Positions 1 through 11,755 of a DNA stretch of 64,000 bases are shown piece after piece (within the stretch, counting starts at the first letter, position 1; each line of letters opens with the position of its first letter). The notes under the pieces were generated by a model that saw only the letters and a program-made list of their open reading frames with translations, was not told where the DNA came from and did no database searches. Source of the DNA: Eonycteris spelaea. Its lineage: Eukaryota; Chordata; Mammalia; Chiroptera; Pteropodidae. Made by a program: the position numbers and the translations under genes. The stretch is from assembly GCA_003508835.1 (NCBI GenBank), contig PUFA01000288.1:992001-1056000 (forward strand). Direction: 5' to 3'.

Positions 1-33
1 GGATATTATTGATGGTAAGAGGTCCAATTATTC
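1..33 (-). CDS. GLB1L3: GLB1L3 coding exon 17, partial, runs off the left edge
   Basis: The acceptor CCTTCAG lies at 39-34. The visible 33 nt continue the frame as GIIGPLTINNI, aligning to the human GITGSVSINNSS segment. The remaining C-terminal exons, including the galactose-binding region, lie outside the window. Confidence 0.85.
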
Positions 34-494
34 CTGAAGGTGGTCGGTAGGAAAGAGAATATGGTCAGGAACTAGATTGCTCTGTGTCTAGCACAAAAAA
101 AAAAAAAATTATACCTTGTGATAAGGGCTCAGCCACAAGGGCAAACACTTGTTTGACTTGCTATAACTAAAGGTTTCTTGTTGCATGTTTCCATACTACT
201 GAGAAGTTCCCCATTTAGTATCAGAGCTTTTCCTGAAATTCCCAAAAGAAGACTGGGCCCTGCTCTAGGACAAGCAGTCAGCACCCAAAAAAACTGCTCT
301 ACTTTCTTACCTTGGAGAAATGGAGAAGGCAGGACAAGAGAAAGGGAAGGAGTTTGAATCTTTGGTCCTAGAATCTAAGTCTTCCACTGCCTGAGTGGCT
401 CATTTTTTCCTCCCAACTTCAACATAGCCCCAGTGTGAGAGTCCGAGTAACCATAAAGAGAGATTACAACCTGTTTCTCAGGCCTAGAGCCCAC

Positions 495-573
495 CTTTCC
501 GCTGATCTTGGATTTTCCATGAGAAATTAACTCGTCCTTGATTCTCTACCAGGATCCTTAGACGTTGACATCC
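495..573 (-). CDS. GLB1L3: GLB1L3 coding exon 16
   Basis: 79 nt, about residues 502-528, with acceptor CAAACAG and donor AAAG|GTGGGC. It encodes LRILVENQGRVNFSWKIQDQ, the conserved ILVENQGRVNF beta-sandwich motif. It is open. Confidence 0.93.
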
Positions 574-1091
574 CTGTTTGGGGTAGACCAGTTTATGGAA
601 TTGAAAAGGTCACACAGGGTTTTTACTCCAGAACCTTTTGTTTTCTCTGGGTCCCAGATGGAAAGGTGAGAAAATGGGAGACAAGGAGGCTCCAGAGCTC
701 AGCAGTCCTCCCTCTACTTTAAAGACCCTGCATGTCCCCATTCCACACTCAGTTTCCCCTTTGTTTAGCTAATCTGCCTTAGGAAAGGCAGAGGGACTCA
801 GCTGTGCCTTTGAACAGAGACCCAACCAGCAGCAATGGTTGACTCAGGGCTTAATGGGAAAATTCCATTCACACCAAAGCATGTATATTGCCACTCATGA
901 TATATTTGGGCCTGAGAGATACAGTTTTGTTTATAACTGACATAGCTAAACAAACACTTTCTGCTGGGCCCCTCAGTGAGGAGCAATACCAAAGGGCAGT
1001 GGAAGAGAAGGAGACAGTCTATCTCAGGACCTGGCTTTGTTTGCATTTGAGTCTAGGATCTAGGGCAGCATTTAGATCTTGAGTTACATAC

Positions 1092-1163
1092 CCTGACTTT
1101 AGGAATGTTCAAGTACTGAACAGCACCACCTAGAATTCCTATACTCATCTCATTCAAAAACAC
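1092..1163 (-). CDS. GLB1L3: GLB1L3 coding exon 15
   Basis: 72 nt, about residues 478-501, with acceptor TTTTGCAG and donor CAGG|GTATGT. It encodes VFLNEMSIGIL and then a variable run ending NIPKVR. VFL..MIGIL is the matching human block. It is open. Confidence 0.88.
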
Positions 1164-1377
1164 CTGCAAAAGAAGAGCCGCGTCAGACTGGTAGGCCTAC
1201 TGGAAGAAAGGGAGAAGAGAGACTCTAGTTTAGGGAGAAGGTCATGATGAAGGAAGGGACCGGCCTTTGTGCTCACAGATGTTTAAGCTGACAGGGAAGC
1301 CCCAATAGAACTGGGTTGTTCTATAAAGCATAAAGCAAGTTTCTTTAATTTGAATTTATATTCTCAGTGCTCACACA

Positions 1378-1409
1378 TAGTACCTACTGTGCTTAAACAG
1401 TAGGTACTA
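1378..1409. repeat. Perfect 13-bp inverted repeat, 6-nt loop
   Basis: TAGTACCTACTGT and its exact reverse complement flank GCTTAA, in GLB1L3 intron 14. Confidence 0.95.
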
Positions 1410-1509
1410 TCAAACAGTAAAGTTGACCAATGACTAACTATCTTCCCAACAATAGCAAAGTTAGGCTAAATGTTCTGCTTACCTCCATAGACAGCCCGCA
1501 GACCCCTAC

Positions 1510-1650
1510 CTGTGCTGTATCTTGAACATCAGCGTGGAGCTCACCTCCAGAGCAGACGGCAGTCTCATACAGTATGAATCCATAGGACTGACCATTCCCA
1601 CTGTTTATGGGAAGATTCTCCATATTGATTGGTTTATCAGATATGACTGG
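1510..1650 (-). CDS. GLB1L3: GLB1L3 coding exon 14
   Basis: 141 nt, about residues 431-477, with acceptor CTATCATAG and donor CACAG|GTAGGG. It encodes NMENLPINSGNGQSYGFILY and then ETAVCSGGELHADVQDTAQ. The VCSGG stretch supports GLB1L3 over GLB1L2 (comparison from memory). It is open. Confidence 0.94.
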
Positions 1651-2494
1651 CTATGATAGAGATGTGGCAGAAACAGGAGCCAGGGCAATGAGAAGTCAGA
1701 ATTCTTCTTCCTAAGATCCTTGTCATTTTTTGTTGTATCTTCTAATGGTCCCCAAAAGTTCTTTGGATGAAAAATACTTAAAAAGGTGCTATGTGATGAT
1801 GCTCTTATGCTTTATATCTCTACTGACCAGAAAACTCAGAGGATGGGGAGGGCATAGTAGAGGGAATAATTAACTGTAATCATAAGAATCAACAGAGTAA
1901 ATAAGTTGTGTTCTAACATAACTAAAGTCAAGTAAAGAATTATGTGCTAAGCAAACACTTAGCATCTGTAATGTGTCAGACACTGCTTTTTATCTAAAAC
2001 AGTGACGGTGGAGGCAAAACCACTATGAATTCAAGAGTTAACATTTTTCAAACAATATCTAACTTTTCTTCAAAATAGAGTAGGCAGTCTAATTTTAAAT
2101 GGCTCACAGGGACCTATAGAAGTGCAGTGATTCAGCCTAGTTGATGGTGAAGAAGAGTCAAAAACTCAGTTTCATGGGTTCCTAGCTCAGCAGCCATATG
2201 AACCACACAGTTCCCCACAAGAGCATTCACCAAATGGTTCATCTGAGCTGGAAACCAGGATGTTTTAATAGTCTACTTCTCCCTCCATGCCTAGGCATTC
2301 TTTAAATCAAATCCCTCACAGTCCATCCAGAAAGAGCCTGTGGGTCTTTCCCCATAGTTCTAATTTGGGAAGAAATGCAGAGAATTGGTTTTCCAATAAA
2401 AAGCCCCCAAAGGAATCTCTACTGTGTGGCTTACAGCCTTCTCCCCCATGTCTTCAATGGCCACCCCCCATTCCACTGCCCAGGCAGTACTCAC

Positions 2495-2601
2495 CTCATT
2501 TAAGTACTGTAGGACATCCCACAGTGGCAAATAAAAGGATGGTCTCATAGGAGAATACACAGTCTTGGGAGTGAGCGCAGGTAAGGGGGGCAGCGGAAAT
2601 G
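2495..2601 (-). CDS. GLB1L3: GLB1L3 coding exon 13
   Basis: 107 nt, about residues 395-430, with acceptor TTTACTGCAG and donor AATGAG|GTGAGT. It is a proline-rich linker followed by RPSFYLPLWDVLQYLNE, the entry to the first beta-sandwich domain. It is open. Confidence 0.92.
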
Positions 2602-2974
2602 CTGCAGTAAAAATGGGCCATGGGACAAGAAGTACCTGAAATAAGTGCTGCCTTCTTAAAACCTCCCCATCCCTATCCATGAGCTCTCATATTGCAGAGC
2701 CAACAAGAGAGGTGGGTCCTATCCTCGAACATAGCTATACTTCATCAAGAATAATGAAAACCTGTCACAACCAAATTGGAATCATTTTGTAAGCACAGAT
2801 AGCTCATAGGTACAGATCCAGAAAGGGTAATTTAGTTATATAGGCTGAAGGCTCTTGGAGAACAAGAATTCTGCCTTATGCCTAACTACTTCTTAGCACA
2901 TAGTAGATAGTTAATAAACTTTATTTAAATAAGTAAAATTAAATTGGATGATTTTTGCTATTGTATATGGTGGT

Positions 2975-3150
2975 ATTACATCATACATCATACTAACAGC
3001 TTTACAAATAGTAATTTAATTTTCACAAGTATCATTGTCTTCATGTTTCAGAAGAAACTAAGGCTTAAAGGGCTTTAAAACACTCGCACAAAACCACATG
3101 GCTTCTAAGTGAGAAAACCAGCATTTGAAGTTAAGTTGCCCTTGCTCTTA
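2975..3150 (+). repeat. MIR SINE fragment
   Basis: Carries the MIR core: a count of tissue-like low-complexity words, then GAAACTAAGGCTTAAAG and the downstream CACATGG..AAGTG block. It is old and diverged. Confidence 0.6.
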
Positions 3151-3251
3151 AGCACTTCATTAAGCTTCTGCCCACTGGGGATCCTTCCCTTTCTTCACAT
3201 TTCCACTTCATGAGGATAACCAGATCTCAAGTTAAAATGGTTGTTAAGTAC

Positions 3252-3332
3252 CTAAGACAGATCCAAAGAGTTTTCGAAGCTTGAAATATTTTTCTGTGTA
3301 ATCCCCAGCCTCTGTCAGCACAGCATCATAGT
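3252..3332 (-). CDS. GLB1L3: GLB1L3 coding exon 12
   Basis: 81 nt, about residues 368-395, with acceptor TCTTGCAG and donor CTTAG|GTACTT. It encodes [20 protein letters not shown] and LFGSVL, the family motif that closes the catalytic barrel. The frame is open. Confidence 0.95.
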
Positions 3333-3914
3333 CTGCAAGACACCAGGACACTGACATTGGCCAAGCAATCGTCCATAGCACTTTCAGCATGAGATGGGCC
3401 AGAGCCACTACAGCAAGAAAGAAGACACATTTTCCCAGCCCCTGGCTGAGTCCACCCCAGGCTAGGATGTGAGGGACGAATGCCAGTCTAGAAACATTCC
3501 CCACAACCCTTCCTGGGGATCTGAGGCTGTCATGACACAGAGCTCATCCTCTGTTTCACTTTATAATGGACACTGTCTTCTTTCCTCAATCTGGGTTGCT
3601 CAGCTGTGCCTATTGATGCCCTTATAGCAATCACCATCTGTAATCTGTCTCCTTGGAAGGCTTTAGTCAAGGGGTCAGTGTACATGAGAAGTGAAGCAGA
3701 GCTTTAGGTCACAGGCAGCCTTGTCTACTGCAATGCCAGCCTCTTGGGGGCATTATGAATATCAAAGAAGGAAGGAAAATAGATAGGAAAATCCAATGTT
3801 CAGGATAGATTATAGGTCAAGAACCCAGTGATGACAGAACGTCCTTTCAGAGGCTCCTTGGTTAAATTCCAGCACCATCTATGCTGGAAGGTTACCATAT
3901 CAGCAAACACTTAC

Positions 3915-4052
3915 CATAGCTAGTGACAACGCTTCTGTGCTTTCCAAAATCTGTGGCCCCGTTTATGAAACCGAAGTTGGTTCCACCATGGAACATATAT
4001 ACGTTGAAGGAGATCTCAAATTTAATAAATTTAGACACAGTATTTGCAACAT
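3915..4052 (-). CDS. GLB1L3: GLB1L3 coding exon 11
   Basis: 138 nt, about residues 322-368, with acceptor CTCTACAG and donor TATG|GTAAGTG. It encodes [20 protein letters not shown] and [11 protein letters not shown], the last barrel strands with the signature [10 protein letters not shown], and ends TSYD across the junction. It is open throughout. Confidence 0.95.
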
Positions 4053-4539
4053 CTGTAGAGGAGGAAGATGAGAAAATAGAGCAAATTAAAAATTTAGAGA
4101 AGACAGACTCTCTGGTGAAAACTTATCATTCCCAACCCCACCCACAATCAACTTAATTCTTTTGTCCTCCAACCTCTGCTAAGATTCTAACCAGAACATA
4201 GGTAGGATTGGCCAGAACTACTCTAGGAAATCATGTCTTGTTTCCCAGAGCCCTTTTTAAAAATCATTTTTTCTGAGTATGGACATAATTGGACTTCAAA
4301 CTTCATATATTAAATAATAGCCTAAGAACCTTATGTTTACTACATTTTTTGAAATTGTACAATAATTAGTACATCCTCATTACTACTCTTCCGGGGTAAT
4401 ATCTCTGGAGACACTAGTTTAGAACCTCTCCAATAGTCTACAAGTGGCTTTTCTCATCTTTAGCCATAGAAACTCTCATTTGGTCATCATGTTTTAACAG
4501 GTATGATCATCTTTCTACTGGCCATAATGGGAAGCAGGA

Positions 4540-4760
4540 TGGTTAAAAGTTAGTTAGATGTAGGATTCAATACTGACAGTGCTCTTTAGTTTGTATGACC
4601 TTATACAGCCTATTTTCTCTCAGAGCCTTTTTTTCCTTGTCTGTTAAATGAAGGTACTAATTCCTACTATATCATAGGATTGATGAGAGAATTAATTGAT
4701 GAGAGACTACATGCAAGAAATATAGCATAGTGCCTGACATACAGGTGATCAGAAAACTGT
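4540..4760 (+). repeat. MIR SINE
   Basis: Shows the MIR pattern of TGTATGACCTTATACA, a CTCAGAGCC block, GTTAAATGAAGGTACTAATTCC, and an end like GCATAGTGCCTGACATA. The tail runs into a (GGT)n tract at about 4766-4790. Confidence 0.75.
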
Positions 4761-4765
4761 TGTTT

Positions 4766-4790
4766 GGTGGTGGTGGTGGTGGTGGTGGTG
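4766..4790 (+). repeat. (GGT)n microsatellite
   Basis: About eight GGT units follow the MIR tail. Confidence 0.9.
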
Positions 4791-4949
4791 ATAAGTTTTT
4801 GTTTTTTTGTGTTTTGTTTTTCTATTTTTCAGGCCACAGTAGATTTTCTCTGTTATCCAGTATTTTCAAATAATTTTCTTTTTACAAGTACAAGTGAGCT
4901 TCTTTTCAAAACAGCAATAGCAAAATGTCCTTAGTGGCAAAATACTTTT

Positions 4950-5185
4950 ATTAACAACATCTGCTAGGCACTGTTCAGAGTGGTTTGCATGGATTGCCAT
5001 ATTCAATCCTCATAACAAACCCTATGAGGTGGGCTATGTGATAATTCCCATTTTGGATGAAGACACTAAGACTTAGAAGTGAAAGAAGGCTGCCTTAGTC
5101 ATGGGGCTAGTGCTGCAGAGCTGGGATTGAAATCCTGATCTCTGGCTCCAGAATCCACTCTCTAACCATTATTGTATTGCACATA
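4950..5185 (+). repeat. MIR SINE, near full length
   Basis: Contains TCTGCTAGGCACTGTTC, ATTCAATCCTCATAACAA, CCTATGAGGTGGG, and GAGCTGGGATTGAAATCC in order, the full MIR core. Confidence 0.85.
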
Positions 5186-5249
5186 GACTTCTGATAATTA
5201 CTACCACACAGTTGACTACTCACAGCAATGGCCTGTATTTTCCAGAGAT

Positions 5250-5545
5250 GATCAAGACTTGGCAAATGCATCTCCTTCCTCAGGATGTCACCTTTTAGAG
5301 ACCCTTATGATCACCTCCCTCCCCTCTGCAGGTCTGTCCCTGTCTTTTCTATCACTGCACTTCTTTGTTTGCTTCAAAGCACTTGTCAAATGTGGAGATG
5401 TATACCAATTGTGTTACTTCTTTATTACCAGCTCCATTAAACTACAAGCTCCCTGGGGGTAGGAAACAGGCAATTTTTATTCACAGTGCACCTTCAGGTT
5501 TAGCCAAGTCCCTGTATATAATATGAATTAATAGATGTAATTGAA
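5250..5545 (+). repeat. L2 LINE 3' end
   Basis: Typical L2 3' end: a pyrimidine-rich coding tail, AAACTACAAGCTCCCTGGGG, then a TGAATTAATAGATG-like terminus. It lies just left of exon 10. Confidence 0.7.
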
Positions 5546-5631
5546 TGAGCTTATTAACTAGCGGAGGAATGTTTGAAGGGTCCATGACTCAGGGCCATCT
5601 CTACTTGAGTCAAACACTGCAAAATACTTAC

Positions 5632-5716
5632 CCTGTGCATCTTTAACATTGTGTTTATTTCCCCATGTATCAAACCAGCCGACCCAGTATTCCATAATCA
5701 TAATGGGCTTATTTTT
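5632..5716 (-). CDS. GLB1L3: GLB1L3 coding exon 10 (catalytic nucleophile)
   Basis: 85 nt, about residues 294-322, with acceptor TTTCTAG and donor ACAGG|GTAAGT. It encodes KPIMIMEYWVGWFDTWGNKH. The Glu in MEYWVGWFD matches the nucleophile position of family 35 (SEFYTGWLDHWG in lysosomal GLB1), so that residue is kept. There is no disruption. Confidence 0.94.
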
Positions 5717-5999
5717 CTAGAAACAAATCAAATAAAATGCTAAGTGTAACAAAAAGAAAAAATCAGAAAAACGAATATCACAGATGAGCCTTAAAGAATT
5801 CGTGTTTTTCACTTTTTCCCAAGTCAGTGCGTATCCTACCCCCAACTCCCCCTCACCCATTACACCTTTGGTTCCTCCATTCCTCTTAAACATTCATGAA
5901 CTCTAGACTCCTTCCAGCTTTATGCATCTCCTGCTATACCTGAATAGTACCATCTATAATTTCAACCACATCATATGAGAAGCTGGTGTTGAAAGAATC

Positions 6000-6615
6000 A
6001 GTTTTGAATACACAAGGACCTGACCACAATTCCTCATGTAGGCACTGAGGCTCAAAGGTCACATTGCTGGTAAGGTCAGAGGCACAACTCAAATCCAGGT
6101 CTGAGGCAAACAACCAGCTACTAAGCTATATTGTCTATTACGTATATCATTCACTTTCTCTATATCTTTATTTAATTTATATTCTACTTCATCTGTGTTG
6201 AAGTATCCATTGTAATTGTATTTCTATTTATTTCATTTTTATTTCTAACAGTTCTTACTCTGAATATTTTTGTTACTAAACAATTTGGTATAGAACAATT
6301 CATAAATGTTACCATGTCTTCATGGATTATACCTGTTATTTATATAAAGCAGTTATTATCATATTAAAGTGACTAATGATTATTAAACTCTTAATATGTG
6401 CTGAGCAGTGTTTGAATGAAATACTTTACTTAATTTATCTGTGTAACAACCTAGTAAGGTAGATACTATCAGTCCCTATTTTACAAAGGAAGAAATTGAG
6501 TTTAGAAAGCCTGTTCAAGTTCACTCAGCTAAGACATGTTAGAACTGGGATTTGAAGTCAGCCAGACAACCTCCAAAATTCACATTTTTAACTATTATAT
6601 TATATTGCCTCTGGA
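6000..6615 (+). repeat. Two MIR fragments in GLB1L3 intron 9
   Basis: A short piece (about 6030-6125, GGCACTGAGGCTCAAAGGTC) is followed by a long one (about 6390-6615) with GTGCTGAGCAGTG, TAAGGTAGATACTATCA, and GAACTGGGATTTGAA. AT-rich unassigned sequence lies between. Confidence 0.7.
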
Positions 6616-7149
6616 TCGTAAATGACTTATTTCGTCTAAAACTAGAAGAAAACATACCAAAGTGATTCCATTACCTACAATTGCTGAACTATGCTTGCCT
6701 AAAAGACACAGACATTTCTTTTAAACTTCATATTATTGGTGGCCTCATTTGCTGGATGCCATACTCTTTCAGCCTGATGCCTGCATTCTACTTCTAGCCT
6801 AACATTTTCAAAGCTGCTGAATCATGTAGGTTCTTTTTAAAAAGTTAACATCTTCTCCACAGCAGAACTAACTGTTGTTGTGCTATGTATATTACAACGG
6901 AAAATAGCCAGACTTCTATTAGGGATTATGTGTCAGGCATTTATTCTATGCATTCTCAGTTGCACTCCTGGAGTCTTCCAGCATTCTTCTGTAATCAAAA
7001 ATGGTTACACTGTAACCTGGAGACCTGTCATCCAGCAACTTTTCTTAGCTGATCCCTGGAGTTGGATATTATGTGTTCTGGATCCCGTATGTTCTTCTAC
7101 CTTGGTTTAACTCTCATTTCCTTCATCCTCCAAAAAATTCCATTAAAAA

Positions 7150-7900
7150 TTTGAATAAGAATAAGTATTCTTAGTTCTTAAATATCAGAAAATAGCTTTA
7201 TTTTATCAATTCAGTTGCTTAATATTTAGACCAAGTATAAAATTCTGAGTTGAAATTCATTTATCCTCAGAATTTTAAAGGCATGTTCCATTGCTTTTTA
7301 TCATCCAATTTCAATATTTTAAAATTCCATACATCTGATTTTTGTTGCTTGGTATATAAGTCCGTGGTTTTTCTCTCCGTAGGATGTTAATTGTACAATG
7401 TAGATCTCTTTCATGATTCATTCTGCTAACCATTTGAGAGGCACTTTCAATCTAGACATACATATCCTTCAGTTAAAGAAAATTTTCTTAAGCTTATTTC
7501 TTAGGCTATCCTTTTTTCTGTGTTCTTTGTCCTCTCTTTTTGTAATTTTTATTAGTCAGGTGTCAGGCCTCCTAAACTGATCTTATAAGACATTTATGCT
7601 GTCTCATACTTTATATTTTGCTGGCTTGTACTATTTATAAGAAATTCCCTCAACTTTACCATCCAGTTCTTATATTTAATTTTAAATATTAGATTTTAAT
7701 TTTAAAAAGTTCTTTTGGGTCTCATTCTTTTTTATTAATATCTCACACTTATTTCATGCATAATCTTATCTATGTCTCTGTGCATATGAATGAGCATTTT
7801 TTACATTTTATTCTGTTTCCTGAATTATCTCTATATTCTCTGATTTCCATTTTCTTTTTTTATTTGTAATTTAATTATTTTCTCATGGAACTTGTACTAA
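7150..7900 (-). mobile_element. Old LINE-1 (L1M-type) fragment, antisense
   Basis: The T-rich plus strand carries word order typical of antisense old L1 sequence (GGCATGTTCCATTGCTT, TGTTGCTTGGTATATAAG, GTAGGATGTTAATTG). The family name is not certain. Confidence 0.4.
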
Positions 7901-8559
7901 ATAAATATAGATCCTTGATTTTCAACTGTATTTAAGAAGGAAGAGTGATTTTTGGTGTTAAAGTGTACTGTGTTATTGGTGCACTTGACATTCTTTTTTT
8001 GGAAATCCTCAAAATCAAAATGAAAAATGAGAAATTGAAACACAAACAACATCTTTCATAAATCTAAGAGATATCTGAAACTTTGAAATATAAATTAGGA
8101 GAAAAAAATGCCAAAGTATTGAAAGTCTATCAGGGGTTCAAAAAGTGCAGAGAAAAGATGCTTTTTGTTAAAGATTTTGGGAAAGGATAGCAAGTAAAAA
8201 GCATACCCTATAGTTGAACATCAAAAATTTCTTATTTGCAGTTCAGAAAGGAGTTCACAACTGGTAAAAGGAGTACTTTGCATAATTCAACATATCAGAA
8301 GCGAACGAAATTAATTATTAAAGAGTCACAGATAAAATCTATAAGCAGGAAGAAGACTACTTGTGAGGCATCTGAGGGCAGTCCTGTAATTTCAATTGTC
8401 TGCCTGGGAGTGCTGAGAAGGGGAAAGTGGAGGGAGGGGTAGGTGAAGAAAAGAATTCATCCCTGCATAGATCAATGTGCCATTAAGATATATTGTTAGC
8501 CTGAAATGGAGTCATGTACCCTTTCTCATAGGAACTTTTCTTAAGTAGTTGAGCCAATA

Positions 8560-11130
8560 AGAACTCAGTTAAGATGGCAGCCACCTGAAGACTAACTAAA
8601 CAAAAGTCCTATAACTAAGAACATGGAGCAGAAGCCACATTGAGACTGGTAGGAGGAATGGAGCTACAGAACAGGCTAGTCACATGCCCACATATGGTGG
8701 TTAAACATATGAAAAAATATCTTGGCTGTTGATGTTCCCCCTGAGGAGTGAGGGGTCCCAGCCCCACACTGGGTTTCCCAGGTCAGAACATAAGTGCTGG
8801 AAAGAGAAGTCCCCATAACTTCTGGCTATGAAAGCCAGCATAGATTGTGGCTAAGTGAGATGAAGGACTGCTAGAGTCCCAGGCATCCCTCTTAAAAGGT
8901 CTGTGTATAGATTTACTCACTGAAGACTCACTCACTCTGAGCTCCAGCTCTGGAGCAGAAGTTCTAAAAGCATCAGAGACATACAAGGAGGAGCTGAATT
9001 GTCAAGTCAAGGCCTGAAGGGGCAGCTTTCTCCCAGACATAAGTGCTGACAGAAGTCATTGTTCCCTCATTGAGTCCTCCCCATACCCAGTCTGTAGGTA
9101 TAATTGGGTGCCGAGTCTGAGTCTTGAACAACCTGGCTAACACAGTTTTCCCTGTCCTGGCAATTTCATGAGATCCTGGATTATCTCACTTGGGGGCCCA
9201 TCCACACTGCTTCCAGTGGCTTTTCCATACAAACAGCCTGTCATAATACAGACTTTCCTAAAATCTCTCAAAGGTTCACAAATGCCACTCTTACTAAGTG
9301 ACCCCAAGCTGTCACTCATGGCAGCCAGCCTCAGGTCACAGCTTAGCCTTTCCAAGCCACCTCCAAGCCCAGCACAAGTGGTGACCAACTGTAATCGTTT
9401 CTACCTCATACCAGGTAACTTGGCCTGAGCACAAGCAATGGCTAACCTTGGGCCCATCCAAAGAGGCCCAGAACCAACAAACATGGAGGCCAGCTTCAGA
9501 CCACACCAGATACTACCCAACCACCTCCACAAACAAGACACCCAAAAGGCAGACTCAGCAGGCCCCTAAGCCCTGCTAAAGCAAATCCTACTCTGTGAGG
9601 TCAGCCCCTGAACAACAGTTCTCCATTGTAGTAATGGCCAGTCTTCATTGCCATTCAGCCTGAAGGTCAATCCCTCCCATTGATGTGCCAACAGCTAACA
9701 GGCTCAGCCACAGTAAGACACACAACCCACACAAGGGACACACCTGGAGCACTTGGCTGAGGGAGACCTTCCACTGGGCTCCATGGGACGATTACTACAT
9801 ATGGTCACTCCTATCAAGACCAGGAAACATAGCAGCTTTACTCAATACATGGAAACAAACATAGGGAGGCAGCCAAAATGGGGAGAAAAGAAGCATGCCC
9901 AAGATGAAAGGACAGAATGAACCCCTAAAAAAGAACTAAACAAAATGAAGACAAACAATCTACTAGATGCAGAGTTCAAAAGACTGGTTATAATAATGCT
10001 CAATGAATTTAGGGGGAAAAGTGGAAACCTTTAATGAAAAAAAAAGAAAACATACAAATGGAGATAGAAAACATAAAGAAGAACCATTCAGAAATAAAGA
10101 ATACAATAACTGAAATGAAAAATACATTATAGGGAATCAACAGTATACTTGATGAAGCAGAGGATCAAATCAGCACTTTAGAATATAAGGTAGCAGAAAA
10201 CACCCAAGCACAACAGCAAAAAGAAAAATCTATTTAAAAAATAAGAATAGTTTAAAGGGCTTCAGGGATAACATTAAGCATACCAACATTCACATTATAG
10301 AGGTTCCAGAAGGAGAAGAAAGAGGGCAATAAATTGGAAACCTATTTCAAGAAATAATAATGGAAAACTGTCCTGACCTGGTGAAAGAAATAGATGTACA
10401 ACCTCAGGAAGCATAGAGAGAGTCCTAAACAAGATTAATCCAAACAGGCCCACACCATAATTAAAATGTCACATAATAATTAAAATGCTAAAACTTAAAG
10501 ACAAAGAGAGAATCTTAAAAGCAGCAAGAGAAAAGCAGTTAGTGTCTAAAAGGGAATTTCCATAAGACTGTCAGCTGATTTCTCAACAGAAAATTTTCAA
10601 GCAATCGGGATTGGCAAGAAATATACAAAATGATGAAAAGCAAGGACCTACAACCAGGACCACCCTACTCAGCAAAGCTGTCATCTAGAATGGAAGGACA
10701 GATAAAGAGCTTCCCAGACAAGAAAAACCCAAAGGAGTTTAGAATCATCAAACCAGTATTACAAGAAATGTTAAACAGAATTCTTTACAAAGAAGAAGGG
10801 GAGTGGGAGTAGAACATAAATATAAATAATAACATCGCAATAACTACATATGTATCAATAACTAGTTCAAATGTAGATAGATTAAATGTTCTAATCAAAA
10901 GACATAGGATGGCTGAATGGATTTAAAAAAAAAAAACAACCAAGACTCACACATGCAGTCTACAAGAGACTCACTGCAAATCAAAAGATAGAAACAGACT
11001 GAAAGTAAAGGGATGGAAAAAGGTATATCATGTAAATGGAAATGAAAAAAAATGCTGGGGTAGCAATACTTATATCAGACAAAATGGACTTTAAAACAAA
11101 GGCTGTAACAAGAGACAAAGAAGGATCTAG
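8560..11130 (+). mobile_element. LINE-1: 5'UTR, decayed ORF1 and start of ORF2
   Basis: The 5'UTR (about 8560-9830) contains GAGTGAGGGGTCCCAGCCCC and CATAACTTCTGGCTATGAAA. ORF1 is a relic up to about 10812; its last open piece (10630-10812) encodes SSRMEGQIKSFPDKKNPKEF, the ORF1 C-terminal domain. ORF2 begins with the endonuclease (the LNVDRLN-like stretch near 10870) and stops at about 11130, where L1 3' sequence takes over. Stops and shifts interrupt it throughout; no intact protein remains. Confidence 0.8.
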
Positions 11131-11755
11131 CAATTCCACTTCTGGGTATTTATCTGAAAAAAAAAACCAAAACACTAATTTCAAAAATGTATGCATTTAT
11201 ACATTTATTGCAGCATTATTTACGATAGCCAAGATATTGAAGCAACCTAAGTGTCTATCGATATATAAATGCGTAAAACAATGGAATGCTACTCAGCCAT
11301 AAAAAGGAATGAAATAAAGCCCTCTGCAACCACATAGAAGGTATTATTCTAAATGAAATAAGTCAGACAGAGAAAGACAAATACCATACGATTTCATTTA
11401 TATATGGAATCTAAAAATAAATAAATAAATGAACAAACAAAAGAGAAACAAACTTATAGATATGGAGAACATTTTGAAGATTGCCAGATTGGAGGGGATT
11501 TGGTAGGGGAAGAAATTAATATGTGCAAATTGTCAGTTATATAAACAGTCACATAGATGTACAGTTCAGCATAGAGAATATAGTTAATAATATTATAATA
11601 ACTATGTATGGTGTCAGATGGGTACTAGACTTATCATGGTAATAACTTTTTAAGTTATCTGATGACTATGTTGTACACTGGAAACTAATATAATATTGTA
11701 CATCAACTTCTAACTGAAAAGTAAAATGTTATTTAAAAAAGAAACAAGAAAAACT
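11130..11755 (+). mobile_element. L1 3'-end fragment inside the larger L1
   Basis: From TCTAGCAATTCCACTTCTGG on, the sequence is the ORF2 C-terminus (IAALFTIAKILKQ) and an L1 3'UTR ending GAAACTAATATAATATTGTA and an A-rich tail. Upstream is endonuclease and downstream is mid-ORF2, so this piece is out of order: a nested insertion or a recombinant. Confidence 0.75.
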
